From Ruegeria sediminis (GTDB lineage: Bacteria > Pseudomonadota > Alphaproteobacteria > Rhodobacterales > Rhodobacteraceae), in the NCBI RefSeq assembly GCF_005938215.1, contig NZ_VCPD01000002.1, positions 248,001 to 312,000 of the forward strand: a stretch of 64,000 nucleotides of DNA. The letters are read 5' to 3'. A program made the translations under genes and the position numbers. The notes beneath the pieces were generated by a model. That model worked only from the letters and a program-made list of their open reading frames with translations, did not search any database and was not told the DNA's origin. This document shows, piece by piece, positions 33,967 to 44,433 of this stretch (the first letter of the stretch is position 1; the number at the start of each line of letters is the position of its first letter).

Positions 33967-35511
33967 TTACATGAAGGCGTCGGGCATCGACGCCTTCTTT
34001 TCGGCCACATAGGCAGCCAGTGCCGCGGCGATTTCCGGATCAAGCTGCGGCTGCTGGTAATTCGCCAGCAGATGCTCGACCCGGCGTGCGGCCAGCGTTC
34101 GCGTATCGCGAGAGCCTTCGTCCTCCCAGGTCTCGAACGGCTTGTAATCCAGCAGTTCGGTCTTCCAGAACGCCTCCTTGAAGTTGGCCTGGGTATGCGC
34201 GCATCCCAGGTAGTGGCCGCCCGGGCCGACTTCGCGGATGGCATCCATTGCCTGCGCATTCTCGTCGTAGGCCACGCCTCTGGCCAGCCCGTGCAGAACG
34301 CCCAATTGGTCCGCATCCATGACGAACTTCTCGAAATCAGCGACCAGACCGCCTTCGAGCCAGCCGCAGGCATGGAGCATGAAGTTGACACCCGCCAGAA
34401 GACCCATGTTGAGCGAGTTCGACGTTTCGTACGCCGCTTGCGCGTCAGGCAGTTTCGAGCCGCAGAACGACCCGGCCGAGCGGTAAGGCACGCCCAGACG
34501 GCGGGCCAACTGACCGGCGCCATAGGTAATATGCGCGGCTTCGGGTGTGCCGAAGGTCGGAGCGCCCGAGTTCATGTCGATCGAGGTCACGAATGCGCCA
34601 AAGATCACTGGCGCGCCGGGACGGATCAACTGAGAATAGGCGATGCCGGAAAGAACCTCGGCCAGAACCTGGGTCAAGGTGCCGGCCACGGACACAGGTG
34701 CCATTGCGCCACCCACGATGAAGGGCGAAATGATCGCGGCCTGGTTGTTCTTGGCATAGACCTCCAGCGCGCCCATCATCACATCGTCGAAGGTCATCGG
34801 CGAGTTGATGTTGATGAGCGAAGTCATCACGGTGTTTTCCTGCACGAAATCCTTTCCGAACAGGATCCCGCACATGTCGACGCTGTCCTGTGCCCGGCTG
34901 GGATCGGTCACCGAGCCCATGAAGGGTTTGTCGCTCAGCGTCATATGCGCCATCAGCATGTCGAGGTGGCGCTTGTTGACCGGTATGTCGGTCGGTTCGC
35001 ACACCGTGCCGCCCGAGTGGTGCAGCCACTTGGACATGTAGGCCAGTTTCACGAACTTGTTGAAATCTTCCATCGTGGCATAGCGCCGGCCGCCCTGGAC
35101 GTCGCGCACGAAGGGAGGGCCATAAACCGGGGCAAGAACCAGGTTGCGGCCGCCGATCACCACCGATTTCTCGGGGTTGCGGGCGTGTTGGGTGAACTGG
35201 CTGGGCGCTGTTGCGCACAGCTTGCGGGCGAGGCCGCGGGGAATCCGAACCCGCTCGCCATCGACATCGGCGCCAGCGTTGCGCCAGAGTTCGAGCGCAC
35301 CGGGGTTCTCGATGAAATTGACGCCCACCTCTTCCAGAATCGTTTCCGCGTTGGCCTCGATGATTTCAAGGGCCTCGTCGTTCAGGATCTCGAAGTTCGG
35401 AATGTTGCGTTCGATGTATTTCGCGGTTTCGATACGGACTGCCGTGCGCTCGGCCCGCCGTGCCGCACCGCCACCGCCACGTCCTCTGCGTTGGGTGTTT
35501 GCCTCTGCCAT
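33967..35511 (-). CDS. MttB-family (non-pyrrolysine) methyltransferase
   Basis: A 514-residue member of the trimethylamine methyltransferase family COG5598. The frame contains no internal stop, so there is no pyrrolysine UAG codon; such members are corrinoid-dependent methyltransferases for quaternary amines (MtgB acts on glycine betaine) rather than trimethylamine. The barrel blocks FILNDEALEIIEANAETILEEVGV, HHSGGTVCEPTDIPVNKRHLD, SPMTFDDVMMGALEVYAKNNQAAIISPF and GPGGHYLGCAHTQANFKEAFW are present. The N-terminus is Arg/Gly rich. No corrinoid protein or RamA gene adjoins it. AAGGGATC precedes the ATG. Confidence 0.9.
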   Translation of the reverse strand: MAEANTQRRGRGGGGAARRAERTAVRIETAKYIERNIPNFEILNDEALEIIEANAETILEEVGVNFIENPGALELWRNAGADVDGERVRIPRGLARKLCATAPSQFTQHARNPEKSVVIGGRNLVLAPVYGPPFVRDVQGGRRYATMEDFNKFVKLAYMSKWLHHSGGTVCEPTDIPVNKRHLDMLMAHMTLSDKPFMGSVTDPSRAQDSVDMCGILFGKDFVQENTVMTSLININSPMTFDDVMMGALEVYAKNNQAAIISPFIVGGAMAPVSVAGTLTQVLAEVLSGIAYSQLIRPGAPVIFGAFVTSIDMNSGAPTFGTPEAAHITYGAGQLARRLGVPYRSAGSFCGSKLPDAQAAYETSNSLNMGLLAGVNFMLHACGWLEGGLVADFEKFVMDADQLGVLHGLARGVAYDENAQAMDAIREVGPGGHYLGCAHTQANFKEAFWKTELLDYKPFETWEDEGSRDTRTLAARRVEHLLANYQQPQLDPEIAAALAAYVAEKKASMPDAFM

Positions 35512-35660
35512 GAGATGATCCCTTGGATAAGATGGTTCTGCTTTGGCGGTCTAATTACAGGACTCTTCCCCACCTCCGAATATGGATTACGGCACCTGAG
35601 GGGGGAAAGCGACATGCCGGAGGTGTCGGTAATGTTTTGACCCAAGCCTGACGCAAAGGC

Positions 35661-36374
35661 ATGATCCAGACAAAGCCAAGGGAGATAAAACCGATTTCTG
35701 AACCTGAAACCGAACGCAAGACCCTCAGCGCCGCGGAAATCGGTGCGGTGGCCCACCTTTATCGCGGTGAGGTATACCGCAGCACGATCTGGCGGACCCG
35801 GCTCGACACCACCTCGAACTGGGCGGTCGTGACCCTTGGCGTCGCGCTGTCGATCTCGTTCGCGTCGCCCGAGGCGTCCCCCCTGCCCCTGGTGCTTGTC
35901 GGCGTCCTCATCATTCTGTTCCTGATGCTGGAAGCGCGCCGTTATCGCTACTTCAATGTGTGGCGTGCGAGGGCCCGTTGGCTTGAGACGCATTTTTACG
36001 CCCCGCTGCTTTATGACGGGGATCTGCACATGGAAGAGAACTGGCAGAAGGTTCTGGCCGAAGACTATCTGCGGCCGCGCTACCATATCGGTTTCCTGAT
36101 CGCGATCGGCAGGCGCATCCGACGGAATTACCTGTGGATCCTGCTGATCCAGTCGCTGGCCTTCGCCGGAAAGCTGGCGGTTCATCCGACCCCTGTTCAA
36201 AGCTGGGAACAGGCGTTTCAAAGGGCCGATGTTGGCCCTCTGCCCGGCGAAGTGATCGTCGCCATAGGTCTGATCTACGTGGTGTCCTGGTCCACGATCG
36301 CAATCTGGAGCTATCGTGTGGACGGCGCCCGGGCTGCCCGGCGCGGGGCCGCCAGTTCTCATTCCATGGGTTAA
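35661..36374 (+). CDS. DUF2270 integral membrane protein
   Basis: A 237-residue membrane protein with a charged N-terminal segment (HLYRGEVYRSTIWRTRLDTTSNWAV) leading into two helices (about 50-85), a conserved soluble middle (RARWLETHFYAPLLY, DYLRPRYHIGFL), then helices around 157-173 and 203-222. This is the DUF2270 layout; function unknown. It precedes guaA by 101 bases on the same strand. Confidence 0.8.
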   Translation: MIQTKPREIKPISEPETERKTLSAAEIGAVAHLYRGEVYRSTIWRTRLDTTSNWAVVTLGVALSISFASPEASPLPLVLVGVLIILFLMLEARRYRYFNVWRARARWLETHFYAPLLYDGDLHMEENWQKVLAEDYLRPRYHIGFLIAIGRRIRRNYLWILLIQSLAFAGKLAVHPTPVQSWEQAFQRADVGPLPGEVIVAIGLIYVVSWSTIAIWSYRVDGARAARRGAASSHSMG

Positions 36375-36475
36375 GCCGCGTACACCACAAGGATAAAACC
36401 CGCGCGCGATTGCGCGTGGTCGCGATCGCCCTCATACCGCTTGCACAAATCGGCGACGCGACCTAAGAGCCAGTC

Positions 36476-38038
36476 ATGACCCAGACATCCCACGACCGCC
36501 TTCTGATCATCGACTTCGGCAGCCAGGTGACGCAGCTGATTGCCCGCCGCCTGCGCGAACTGAACGTCTATTGTGAAATTCACCCCTACCAGAACGTCAC
36601 CGCAGGCTTCATCCGCGAGATGAGCCCGAAGGCCGTGATCCTGTCCGGCGGCCCCGACAGCGTGACCCGCGAAGGTTCTCCGCGCGCGCCGCAAGAGCTG
36701 TTCGAAATGGGCCTGCCAATCCTGGGCATCTGCTACGGGCAGCAGGTCATGATGACACAGCTTGGCGGCATGGTTGAATCAGGGCATGGCACCGCCGAGT
36801 TCGGCCGCGCCTACGTCACCCAGAAAGGCGAGCATATCGACCTTCTGCGTGGCTGGTTCCTGGAAGGCAACGAGCAGGTCTGGATGTCCCACGGCGATCA
36901 CGTCAGCCAACTCGCTCCGGGTTTCGAAGTTTATGGCACGTCGCCCAATGCGCCTTTTGCCATCACCGCCGACATGAGCCGGCACTTCTATGCCGTGCAG
37001 TTCCACCCCGAAGTGCACCATACGCCGAACGGCAAGACGCTTTATGAGAATTTCGTCAAGATCGCCGGGTTTGCCGGCGACTGGACGATGGGCGCCTACC
37101 GCGAGGAAATGATCCGCAAGATCCGCGAGCAGGTTGGCGACAAGAAGGTGATCTGCGCGTTGTCCGGGGGTGTCGACAGCTCGGTCGCGGCAATCCTGAT
37201 CCACGAGGCGATCGGCGAGCAACTGACTTGTGTTTTCGTCGATCACGGCCTGCTGCGAAAAAACGAAGCCGCCGAAGTGGTCGGCATGTTCCGCGAGCAT
37301 TACAACCTGCCTCTGATTCACGCCGATGAATCCGACCTGTTCCTCGGCGAACTCGAAGGCGTCAGCGATCCCGAGACCAAGCGCAAGATCATCGGCAAGC
37401 TGTTCATCGACGTTTTCCAAAAACACGCCGACACCATCGAAGGCGCTGAATTCCTTGCCCAAGGCACGCTCTATCCCGATGTGATCGAATCCGTCTCGTT
37501 CAGCGGCGGTCCGTCCGTCACGATCAAGTCGCATCATAACGTGGGCGGCCTGCCTGAAAAGATGGGACTGAAGCTGGTCGAACCACTGCGCGAACTGTTC
37601 AAGGACGAGGTCCGCGCACTGGGTCACGAACTGGGCCTGCCCGCGTCGTTCATCGGCCGCCACCCCTTCCCCGGCCCCGGCCTTGCGATCCGTTGCCCGG
37701 GAGAGATCACGCGCGAAAAGCTGAACATCCTGCGCGAGGCGGACGCGATCTACATCGACCAGATCCGCAAGCACGGTCTCTACGACGAGATCTGGCAGGC
37801 TTTCGTCGCGATCCTGCCGGTTCGTACCGTTGGCGTAATGGGTGACGGGCGTACCTATGATTATGCCTGCGCGTTGCGCGCAGTCACGTCGGTCGATGGT
37901 ATGACCGCGGATTACTACCCGTTCAGCCACGAGTTCCTTGGCGAAACCGCCACGCGGATCATCAACGAGGTCAAGGGCATCAACCGCTGTACCTACGACA
38001 TCACCTCGAAACCGCCCGGGACGATCGAGTGGGAGTGA
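36476..38038 (+). CDS. guaA: GMP synthase (glutamine-hydrolysing)
   Basis: Makes GMP from XMP, ATP and glutamine. The 520-residue protein has a class I glutamine amidotransferase domain with Cys86 in GICYGQQ and the His/Glu pair in [10 protein letters not shown], an ATP-pyrophosphatase domain with the PP-loop [12 protein letters not shown], and the dimerisation domain ([12 protein letters not shown] ... KPPGTIEWE). The length is standard. It is followed by a strong terminator. Confidence 0.98.
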   Translation: MTQTSHDRLLIIDFGSQVTQLIARRLRELNVYCEIHPYQNVTAGFIREMSPKAVILSGGPDSVTREGSPRAPQELFEMGLPILGICYGQQVMMTQLGGMVESGHGTAEFGRAYVTQKGEHIDLLRGWFLEGNEQVWMSHGDHVSQLAPGFEVYGTSPNAPFAITADMSRHFYAVQFHPEVHHTPNGKTLYENFVKIAGFAGDWTMGAYREEMIRKIREQVGDKKVICALSGGVDSSVAAILIHEAIGEQLTCVFVDHGLLRKNEAAEVVGMFREHYNLPLIHADESDLFLGELEGVSDPETKRKIIGKLFIDVFQKHADTIEGAEFLAQGTLYPDVIESVSFSGGPSVTIKSHHNVGGLPEKMGLKLVEPLRELFKDEVRALGHELGLPASFIGRHPFPGPGLAIRCPGEITREKLNILREADAIYIDQIRKHGLYDEIWQAFVAILPVRTVGVMGDGRTYDYACALRAVTSVDGMTADYYPFSHEFLGETATRIINEVKGINRCTYDITSKPPGTIEWE

Positions 38039-38048
38039 TCAAGCGTCA

Positions 38049-38072
38049 AGCCGGGCCAGCGCCCGGCTTTTT
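38049..38072 (+). terminator. Terminator after guaA
   Basis: A perfect eight-base stem, AGCCGGGC/GCCCGGCT with loop CAGC, followed by TTTT, beginning 11 bases after the guaA stop. Confidence 0.9.
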
Positions 38073-38164
38073 CGTATCGAAAGCGCCGGATCCGGCGCGC
38101 CATAGCGGGTTTCTCGCTTGACCCGATCCGATTTTGCGGGTCCACGTGTCGGCGGGAGGCAAGG

Positions 38165-39055
38165 ATGGATCAGGGACCGGTACAAGTTGGCAAAGCCGCG
38201 CTCTGGATGACCGGGGCTATCGCCTCGTTCTCGTCCATGGCCATCGCGGGCCGGGAACTGAGTGTCACGCACGACACTTTCGAAATCATGATGTACCGCA
38301 GCTTTGTCGGTATCCTTGTCGTCTCGCTGGTTTTGACGGCCACGAAAAGCTGGTCGCAGGTCACAACCCGGCGGATGGGGCTGCAGGTCGCCCGCAATGT
38401 CGTGCACTTCACCGGGCAGAACCTTTGGTTTTACGCGGTCACCGTCATTCCGCTGGCGCAGGTTTTTGCGCTGGAATTCACCCAACCGCTTTGGGTCATC
38501 GTCCTGTCGCCGCTTTTGCTGGGCGAGCGTCTGACGCCGGTGCGGGTTGCGGCGGCGGCGATTGGATTCATCGGCATTCTCATCGTGGCGCGCCCGGGGG
38601 CCACCACACTGAACATTGGCGTGGTCACCGCCGCGATGTCCGCAATTTTCTTTGCTATTACAACTATTTCGACCAAGAAGTTGACGCAGATTGCGAGCAT
38701 CGGCTGCATCATGTTCTGGCTTACGGTCATTCAGGCGATACTGGGCATTGCGGCTTCGGGATTTGATGGAGACATTGCTTTGCCCACGCTTCAGACCGCG
38801 CCATTTCTCATCCTCGTCGGGTTGGCCGGGCTGCTTGCGCATTTCTGCATCACCAATGCGCTGTCGATTGCTCCGGCCACGGTCGTTGTGCCCATCGACT
38901 TTGCGCGCCTGCCCACGATCGCCGTTCTGGGAATGCTGCTCTACCACGAGCCGTTGGACATTTGGGTGCTGGTCGGCGCGGCCGTGATTTTCGCCGGCAA
39001 TTACATCAACATCCTGGACGCTTCCGGTAAGCTTCGCGCGGGTCGCCGTGCCTGA
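38165..39055 (+). CDS. EamA-family (DMT) transporter
   Basis: A 296-residue ten-helix inner-membrane transporter of the drug/metabolite superfamily with two EamA repeats. The first repeat ends QVFALEFTQPLWVIVLSPLLLGERLTPVRVAAAAIGFIGILIVARPG; the second ends ATVVVPIDFARLPTIAVLGMLLYHEPLDIWVLVGAAVIFAGNY. The substrate is not predictable. AAGG lies immediately before the ATG. A second EamA gene of a different subgroup follows after 102 bases. Confidence 0.88.
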   Translation: MDQGPVQVGKAALWMTGAIASFSSMAIAGRELSVTHDTFEIMMYRSFVGILVVSLVLTATKSWSQVTTRRMGLQVARNVVHFTGQNLWFYAVTVIPLAQVFALEFTQPLWVIVLSPLLLGERLTPVRVAAAAIGFIGILIVARPGATTLNIGVVTAAMSAIFFAITTISTKKLTQIASIGCIMFWLTVIQAILGIAASGFDGDIALPTLQTAPFLILVGLAGLLAHFCITNALSIAPATVVVPIDFARLPTIAVLGMLLYHEPLDIWVLVGAAVIFAGNYINILDASGKLRAGRRA

Positions 39056-39157
39056 ACAAGGACCGTCAACGCGAAGGTTACCACCCGGCTCGTCCGACGC
39101 CGTTCATTGCGCAGGAACCGGGTCGCAGGGCGTGCCGGCTGCGGTTAATCCAAACCT

Positions 39158-40057
39158 ATGAGCGAACAAAAGAACCTGTCCCCCCGCGCCTGGTCCGAAC
39201 TGATCCTCCTGGGAGTGATCTGGGGCGCGTCCTTTGTCTCGATCCGGGTGGCGCTGGACGAGGTTCCTGTCGTCACTTCGGTTCTTCACCGGACGTTCTG
39301 GGCGATGCTGGTCTTGTGGGTCGCGGTGCTTGTCATGCGGCTGCCGCTGCCACGCGATCCGCGGGTCTGGGGCGCCTTTCTGGTGATGGGGCTGCTCAAC
39401 AACGTCATCCCTTTCAGCCTCATGGCCTGGGGCCAACTCCATGTCGAAAGCGGCCTGACTTCAATTTTGAACGCGGCCACCGCGATATTCGGGGTGATCG
39501 TGGCGGCGATGGTCTTTCCGGACGAAAGGCTGACGGCGCATAGGGCCATAGGTGTTGCCCTTGGTTTCGCCGGCGTCGCGGCCGCCATCGGGTTGCGCAA
39601 CTTCACCAGTTTCGATCCTCGCAACCTAGCCCAACTGGCCATACTCGCCGGCACTTTGTCCTATGCCTTTGCCGGGGCCTGGGCCCGGTTGAAGCTGTCA
39701 TTTCTTCCGCCGCAGGTGGCTGCAGCCGGAATGCTGACCGGCTCGACCCTCACCATCCTGCCGATGGCCCTGCTGATCGATGGGCCACCCTCTCTGGAAT
39801 TGCAGCCGATAACATGGGCGGCCATTGCTTATTACTCGCTGATCGCGACCGCCGGTGCATACCTGCTTTACTATCGGGTTCTGGCGATGGCGGGGGCTGG
39901 GAATCTGCTGTTGGTCACTCTCATCATTCCGCCCGTCGCGATCCTGCTCGGCGCGGCCCTGCGGGACGAGGTTCTGGGGCCACAGGCATATGGCGGCTTT
40001 GCACTGCTGGCGCTTGGCCTCGTGGTCCTGAACCGGTCCGGGCGCCGCCGCGATTGA
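39158..40057 (+). CDS. EamA-family (DMT) transporter, second
   Basis: A 299-residue ten-helix transporter with two EamA repeats. The start SELILLGVIWGASFVSIRVALDEVPVV is typical of the YdcZ/RhaT-like branch, and the first repeat ends with FPDERLTAHRAIGVALGFAGVAAAIG. It is only distantly similar to the neighbouring EamA protein, so not a recent duplicate. Substrate unknown. The P-loop gene begins 47 bases downstream. Confidence 0.88.
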   Translation: MSEQKNLSPRAWSELILLGVIWGASFVSIRVALDEVPVVTSVLHRTFWAMLVLWVAVLVMRLPLPRDPRVWGAFLVMGLLNNVIPFSLMAWGQLHVESGLTSILNAATAIFGVIVAAMVFPDERLTAHRAIGVALGFAGVAAAIGLRNFTSFDPRNLAQLAILAGTLSYAFAGAWARLKLSFLPPQVAAAGMLTGSTLTILPMALLIDGPPSLELQPITWAAIAYYSLIATAGAYLLYYRVLAMAGAGNLLLVTLIIPPVAILLGAALRDEVLGPQAYGGFALLALGLVVLNRSGRRRD

Positions 40058-40104
40058 CGCGGCCTGCCCCCCGATTTAGCAAGGGCGCAAAAGGAAGGTG
40101 GGGC

Positions 40105-40977
40105 ATGATCTACGGCTCGGCAAAGGAATGGCGCGAAGCAGCGCGCAAAAAGGTGCTGTTCTTCGGCATGTCCGGGCTGGGCAAGACCCATGTCTCGAAC
40201 CTATTGCGCGATCAGGGCCAGTGGTTCCACTACTCGATCGATTACCGGATCGGCACGCGCTACATGGGCGAGTACATCGCTGACAACGCCAAGGCGCATG
40301 CCATGAAGGTGCCGTTTCTGCGCGATCTGCTGATGTCGGACTCGATCTATATCGGCTCGAACATCTCCTTCTCTAACCTCACCCCGGTTTCGACATATCT
40401 GGGCAAGCCGGGCAATCCCGCGCTCGGCGGTCTTGAGATTGAAGAGTACCGCCGCCGTCAGGAGCAGTTCCGACAAGCCGAGATCCACGCGCTGCTGGAC
40501 ACCGAGTACTTCATCGACCGGGCGCTACGACTTTATGGATATCCGAATTTCATCTGCGATACGGGCGGATCGATCTGCGAATGGGTCGAGCCGGACGATC
40601 CGAACGACCGTGTCCTGTCCGATCTTTCCCAGCACACGCTGATGATCTGGATCAAGGGCGACGATGCCCATACTGACCGGCTGATCCGCCGCTTTGACAA
40701 AGCGCCCAAGCCGATGTCGTATCAGCCAGAGTTCCTGACCCGCGTCTGGAGCGAATACCTGGCCGTAAAGGGCTGCGCCGAAGACGAGGTGGATCCCGAT
40801 GCCTTCATCCGCTGGACCTATGCACAGGCCCTGGCCCATCGCCAGCCGCGGTACGAGGCGATGGCGCGCAACTGGGGCGTCACCGTGACGGACGACGACA
40901 TCGGCGCGGTGCGCGATGCGGGCGATTTCGATGAGTTGATCGAACGTACCCTTGAGACCCGCACCAAGCCGACCTAA
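40105..40977 (+). CDS. P-loop ATPase/kinase-like protein
   Basis: A 290-residue cytoplasmic protein with Walker A GMSGLGKTH (about residues 22-30) close to the N-terminus, and a conserved substrate-like block FICDTGGSICEWVEPDDPNDRVLSDLSQHTLMIWIKGDD. The overall plan resembles a nucleoside/shikimate kinase fold, but I recognise no characterised family; roseobacter homologues are simply called ATPases. AAGGAAGG precedes the ATG at 40105. It lies 38 bases upstream of metA on the same strand. Confidence 0.75.
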   Translation: MIYGSAKEWREAARKKVLFFGMSGLGKTHVSNLLRDQGQWFHYSIDYRIGTRYMGEYIADNAKAHAMKVPFLRDLLMSDSIYIGSNISFSNLTPVSTYLGKPGNPALGGLEIEEYRRRQEQFRQAEIHALLDTEYFIDRALRLYGYPNFICDTGGSICEWVEPDDPNDRVLSDLSQHTLMIWIKGDDAHTDRLIRRFDKAPKPMSYQPEFLTRVWSEYLAVKGCAEDEVDPDAFIRWTYAQALAHRQPRYEAMARNWGVTVTDDDIGAVRDAGDFDELIERTLETRTKPT

Positions 40978-41015
40978 TGTCCTGATTTCGTTCGCAACAC
41001 CAAAGTCCCGAGTCT

Positions 41016-41933
41016 ATGCCCATCAAGATTCCCTCCGACCTGCCCGCCTATGACGTCCTCACGCGCGAGGGCGTCATGGTGATGTCCGAGGACCAGGCGG
41101 CGCGACAGGACATCAGGCCCCTGCGGATCGGATTGCTGAATCTGATGCCGAAGAAGATCCAGACAGAGAACCAGTTCGCGCGTCTGATCGGGGCGACGCC
41201 ATTGCAGATCGAGCTGTCGCTGATCCGCATGACCGAACATCAGACCCGCAACACCGCCGCCGAACACATGGAGGAATTCTACCGCCCCTTCCAGGAGGTG
41301 AAAGGCGAGAAATTCGACGGCCTGATCATCACCGGCGCGCCGATCGAGCATCTGGATTTCTCCGACGTCACCTACTGGGGCGAAATCTGCGAAGTCTTCG
41401 ACTGGACCCAGACGAACGTGCATTCCACCTTCGGCGTCTGCTGGGGCGGGATGGCGATGATCAACCATTTCCACGGTGTCCGGAAGCACATCCTGGATCA
41501 CAAGGCATTCGGCTGTTTCCGGCACAGGAACCTTGCGCCCGCCTCGCCGTTTCTGCGCGGGTTTTCAGACGATTGCGTCATTCCGGTAAGCCGCTGGACC
41601 GAGATGAAGCAGGCCGAGATCGACGCGGTGCCGGCCCTGCGCACCCTTCTCGGCAGCGACGAGGTCGGTCCCTGCCTGGTCGAGGACCCGTCACACCGCG
41701 CACTCTACATCTTCAACCACTTCGAATATGACAGTGACACGCTGAAGCAGGAATATGACAGGGACGTGATGAACGGCACGCCGATCAACGTACCGATCAA
41801 CTACTATCCCGGCGACGATCCCAGCCGGACGCCGCAGAACCGCTGGCGCAGCCACGCGCACCTGCTTTATGGCAACTGGATCAACGAGATTTATCAGACC
41901 ACGCCCTACGACCTGGAAGCCATTGGCGGTTAA
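41016..41933 (+). CDS. metA: Homoserine O-acyltransferase MetA (predicted acetyltransferase)
   Basis: Activates homoserine for methionine synthesis. The 305-residue protein has the MetA fold with nucleophile Cys in [14 protein letters not shown], the catalytic His/Glu in [12 protein letters not shown], and [18 protein letters not shown] at the N-terminus. The acyl-CoA selectivity residue falls in [10 protein letters not shown]: counting from the ATG it is Glu111, the residue associated with acetyl-CoA use (Gly in E. coli succinyltransferase). So homoserine O-acetyltransferase activity is predicted despite the MetA fold. Confidence 0.94.
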   Translation: MPIKIPSDLPAYDVLTREGVMVMSEDQAARQDIRPLRIGLLNLMPKKIQTENQFARLIGATPLQIELSLIRMTEHQTRNTAAEHMEEFYRPFQEVKGEKFDGLIITGAPIEHLDFSDVTYWGEICEVFDWTQTNVHSTFGVCWGGMAMINHFHGVRKHILDHKAFGCFRHRNLAPASPFLRGFSDDCVIPVSRWTEMKQAEIDAVPALRTLLGSDEVGPCLVEDPSHRALYIFNHFEYDSDTLKQEYDRDVMNGTPINVPINYYPGDDPSRTPQNRWRSHAHLLYGNWINEIYQTTPYDLEAIGG

Positions 41934-42876
41934 GGTCCTGATATCCGTCGGCCTGCTTTTTGCTGCGCTGACCGTGTTGACCGTCTGGAAGGCGGCGCGT
42001 CACGAGACTCATGCCGAAGCTGAATATCCCGCAGAAGGCATCATGCTGGATGTGGATGGCGTGCCGATACATGCAGTCGTCATGGGCGAAGGGCCGGATG
42101 TGGTGTTGATCCACGGCTCCAGCGGAAACGCCCGCGACATGACGTTTTCTTTGGCGCCGATCCTCGCGGAAAACTACCGGGTGATCGCCTTTGACCGTCC
42201 GGGCCTCGGGTATTCCGGCAGGTTCAACTCCGGCGGCGAAAGCATTTCAGACCAGGCCGCAATTCTGCAGAAGGCGGCCGTGCAGCTTGGCGCGGACAGG
42301 CCGATCGTACTTGGTCAGAGTTATGGCGGCTCGGTGGCGCTGGCGTGGGCGGTCCACCACCCGGAAAACATCTCTGCGCTGGTTCCGGTGGCCGCTGCAT
42401 CGCACCCGTGGGACGACCCGCTGGATCTCTTCAACACGGTGGCGTCGCATCCGGTCGGCAGCGCCCTGGTTCTGCCCCTCGTCACCGCGTACGTTCCGGA
42501 CAGTTTCGTGTCGAACGCTTTGGACGAGGTTTTTGCTCCGCAAACGGCGCCACAAGGCTATGCAGAGCATTTCGGACCGGGTCTGACGCTGCGCCGCCAC
42601 TCGATGCACTCCAATGCGTTGCAGCGCGCCAGCCTGCAGGATGAAATCGTCGCGCTGCAGCCCTTCTACAGCGGAATTGGCGTGCCCACGGAAATCGTTC
42701 ACGGCACTGCCGATGTGACGGTTGGCCTTGACCGACACTCGGGCAAACTGGTGCAGGAAATACCGGAAGCAAACCTTGTCCGTCTCGAAGGCATCGGACA
42801 TATGCCACAGGTGGTCGCCGCCGAAGAAGTCGCAGCGGCGGTCGATCGGGCAGCGGCACGAGCGGGTTTGCGTTAA
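41923..42876 (+). CDS. Membrane-anchored alpha/beta hydrolase
   Basis: A 317-residue alpha/beta-hydrolase with an N-terminal helix ([18 protein letters not shown]) that probably anchors it in the membrane or acts as a signal. Catalytic elements: nucleophile Ser in LGQSYGGS, acid Asp in HGTADVTVG and His in EGIGHMPQ; the oxyanion strand reads [14 protein letters not shown]. The start is uncertain: the TTG at 41923 overlaps the metA stop by 11 bases, and an in-frame ATG at 41869 lies deeper inside metA. Substrate unknown. Confidence 0.82.
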   Translation: MAVKVLISVGLLFAALTVLTVWKAARHETHAEAEYPAEGIMLDVDGVPIHAVVMGEGPDVVLIHGSSGNARDMTFSLAPILAENYRVIAFDRPGLGYSGRFNSGGESISDQAAILQKAAVQLGADRPIVLGQSYGGSVALAWAVHHPENISALVPVAAASHPWDDPLDLFNTVASHPVGSALVLPLVTAYVPDSFVSNALDEVFAPQTAPQGYAEHFGPGLTLRRHSMHSNALQRASLQDEIVALQPFYSGIGVPTEIVHGTADVTVGLDRHSGKLVQEIPEANLVRLEGIGHMPQVVAAEEVAAAVDRAAARAGLR

Positions 42877-42925
42877 TCCGATTCACATTCCATAGTAAGG
42901 TACGGATTTCACTGGGAGACATTGC

Positions 42926-43795
42926 ATGACCCGGGCAAAGGCAGGCGCCATCACCTCCTACTACAACGAAAAGGCTCCCAAGGAGATACGCAAGGCCATC
43001 GACAAATCGGACAAGGCCGATATCCTCAACCCCTCCTACCCATATTCCGAACGGATGAAATCCAAGGACTATGACGACGAGATCGAGGACCTGCAGATCG
43101 AACTCGTCAAGATGCAGTCCTGGGTCAAGGAAACAGAGCAACGTATCGTCATCATCTTCGAAGGCCGCGATGCCGCCGGAAAAGGGGGCACGATCAAGCG
43201 GTTTCGCGAGAACCTTAATCCCAGGGGCGCGCGTGTTGTGGCCTTGGCCAAACCATCGGACGCCGAACGCAGCCAGTGGTACTTCCAGCGGTACATCTCG
43301 CACCTGCCCTCGGCAGGCGAAATCGCGTTCTTCGACCGCAGTTGGTACAACCGCGGCGTTGTCGAACATGTCTTCGGATTCTGCGAAAGCCATGAACGCG
43401 AGCGGTTCTTTCGACAGGTTCTTCCATTGGAACAGGGGTTGGTCGATGACGGCATCAGGCTTTTCAAGTTCTGGCTCAACGTGGGCCGCGCCGAACAACT
43501 GAAGCGTTTTCTCGCCCGTGAAAACGACCCCCTGAAGCACTGGAAACTCAGCCCGATCGACGTCGCGGGCCTGGAGAAATGGGACGAATACTCTGCCGCG
43601 ATCTCCGAAACACTCACCAGATCGCATTCCGACATCTGTCCCTGGACCGTCATTCGCTCGGACGACAAGAAACGCGCGCGGCTGGCGGCGATACGCACCG
43701 TTCTTCACGCACTCGACTACCAGGAAAAGGACCAGAGGGCTTTGGGCGCGATCGACGGGAAGATATGCGGAGGGCCGGATATCTGGGATGACTAA
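42926..43795 (+). CDS. ppk2: Polyphosphate kinase 2 (PPK2 family)
   Basis: A 289-residue PPK2 enzyme transferring phosphate between polyphosphate and nucleotides. Walker A is [16 protein letters not shown], followed by the family block [27 protein letters not shown], with the lid module [19 protein letters not shown]. Single-domain length and the presence of both lid blocks fit a class I (NDP-phosphorylating) enzyme. The last 8 bases overlap the start of a TetR gene, so both are one operon. Confidence 0.94.
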   Translation: MTRAKAGAITSYYNEKAPKEIRKAIDKSDKADILNPSYPYSERMKSKDYDDEIEDLQIELVKMQSWVKETEQRIVIIFEGRDAAGKGGTIKRFRENLNPRGARVVALAKPSDAERSQWYFQRYISHLPSAGEIAFFDRSWYNRGVVEHVFGFCESHERERFFRQVLPLEQGLVDDGIRLFKFWLNVGRAEQLKRFLARENDPLKHWKLSPIDVAGLEKWDEYSAAISETLTRSHSDICPWTVIRSDDKKRARLAAIRTVLHALDYQEKDQRALGAIDGKICGGPDIWDD

Positions 43796-44402
43796 ACGCG
43801 GCTATCATCACGGGAACCTGAGGCAAGCCCTGATCGACGCTGCGCTGACGCTCATCGAGGAAAAGGGACCGACCGGGTTCACCTTGTCCGAGGCGGCCAA
43901 GCAGGCCGGCGTCACGCCTGCGGCGGTCTATCGGCATTTCGAAGGACGCGAGGATCTGATCGCAGAAGCCGCCCGGCAAGGGTTCGAGATGTTCGCCGAC
44001 CTGATGCAGCACGCCTATGACAAGGGCCAGCCATCGGCGCTGGCCGCTTTCGAAGCGACCGGGCGCGCTTACCTGGCCTTTGCGCGCAAGCACCCCGGCC
44101 ACTACATCTCGATGTTTGAAAGCGGCATCTCGGTCAACCGGACGCCGGAACTTGCCGCCGCCGCCAATCGGGCAAAGGCCGTTCTTGAGAAGGCGGCCGC
44201 CGATCTGTCCAAGCATATTCCGCCGGAAAAGCGCCCGCCCGCAACGATGTTCAGCGCCCATATCTGGGCCATGAGCCACGGGGTGGTTGAACTTTACGCC
44301 AGAAACGCCGGTACAACCTCGCCTTTCGCGCCAGAAGACCTCCTGGAAACCGGTATCGGCATATACCTTCGGGGTCTTGGGTTGCTTGAGCCGGATCAAT
44401 AG
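43788..44402 (+). CDS. TetR-family transcriptional regulator
   Basis: A 204-residue one-component regulator. The N-terminal helix-turn-helix is [51 protein letters not shown]. The C-terminal domain has the [13 protein letters not shown] 'WHG' motif. It overlaps ppk2 by 8 bases and may regulate it. The effector is unknown. Confidence 0.92.
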   Translation: MTKRGYHHGNLRQALIDAALTLIEEKGPTGFTLSEAAKQAGVTPAAVYRHFEGREDLIAEAARQGFEMFADLMQHAYDKGQPSALAAFEATGRAYLAFARKHPGHYISMFESGISVNRTPELAAAANRAKAVLEKAAADLSKHIPPEKRPPATMFSAHIWAMSHGVVELYARNAGTTSPFAPEDLLETGIGIYLRGLGLLEPDQ

Positions 44403-44433
44403 GGATTTCGGCAGACGAGCCTGGGGTGCGTGC

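Noticed and set aside
38165-40057. The two EamA genes as a tandem duplication
   Set aside because: Their sequences are too different beyond general helix composition; they belong to different EamA subgroups.
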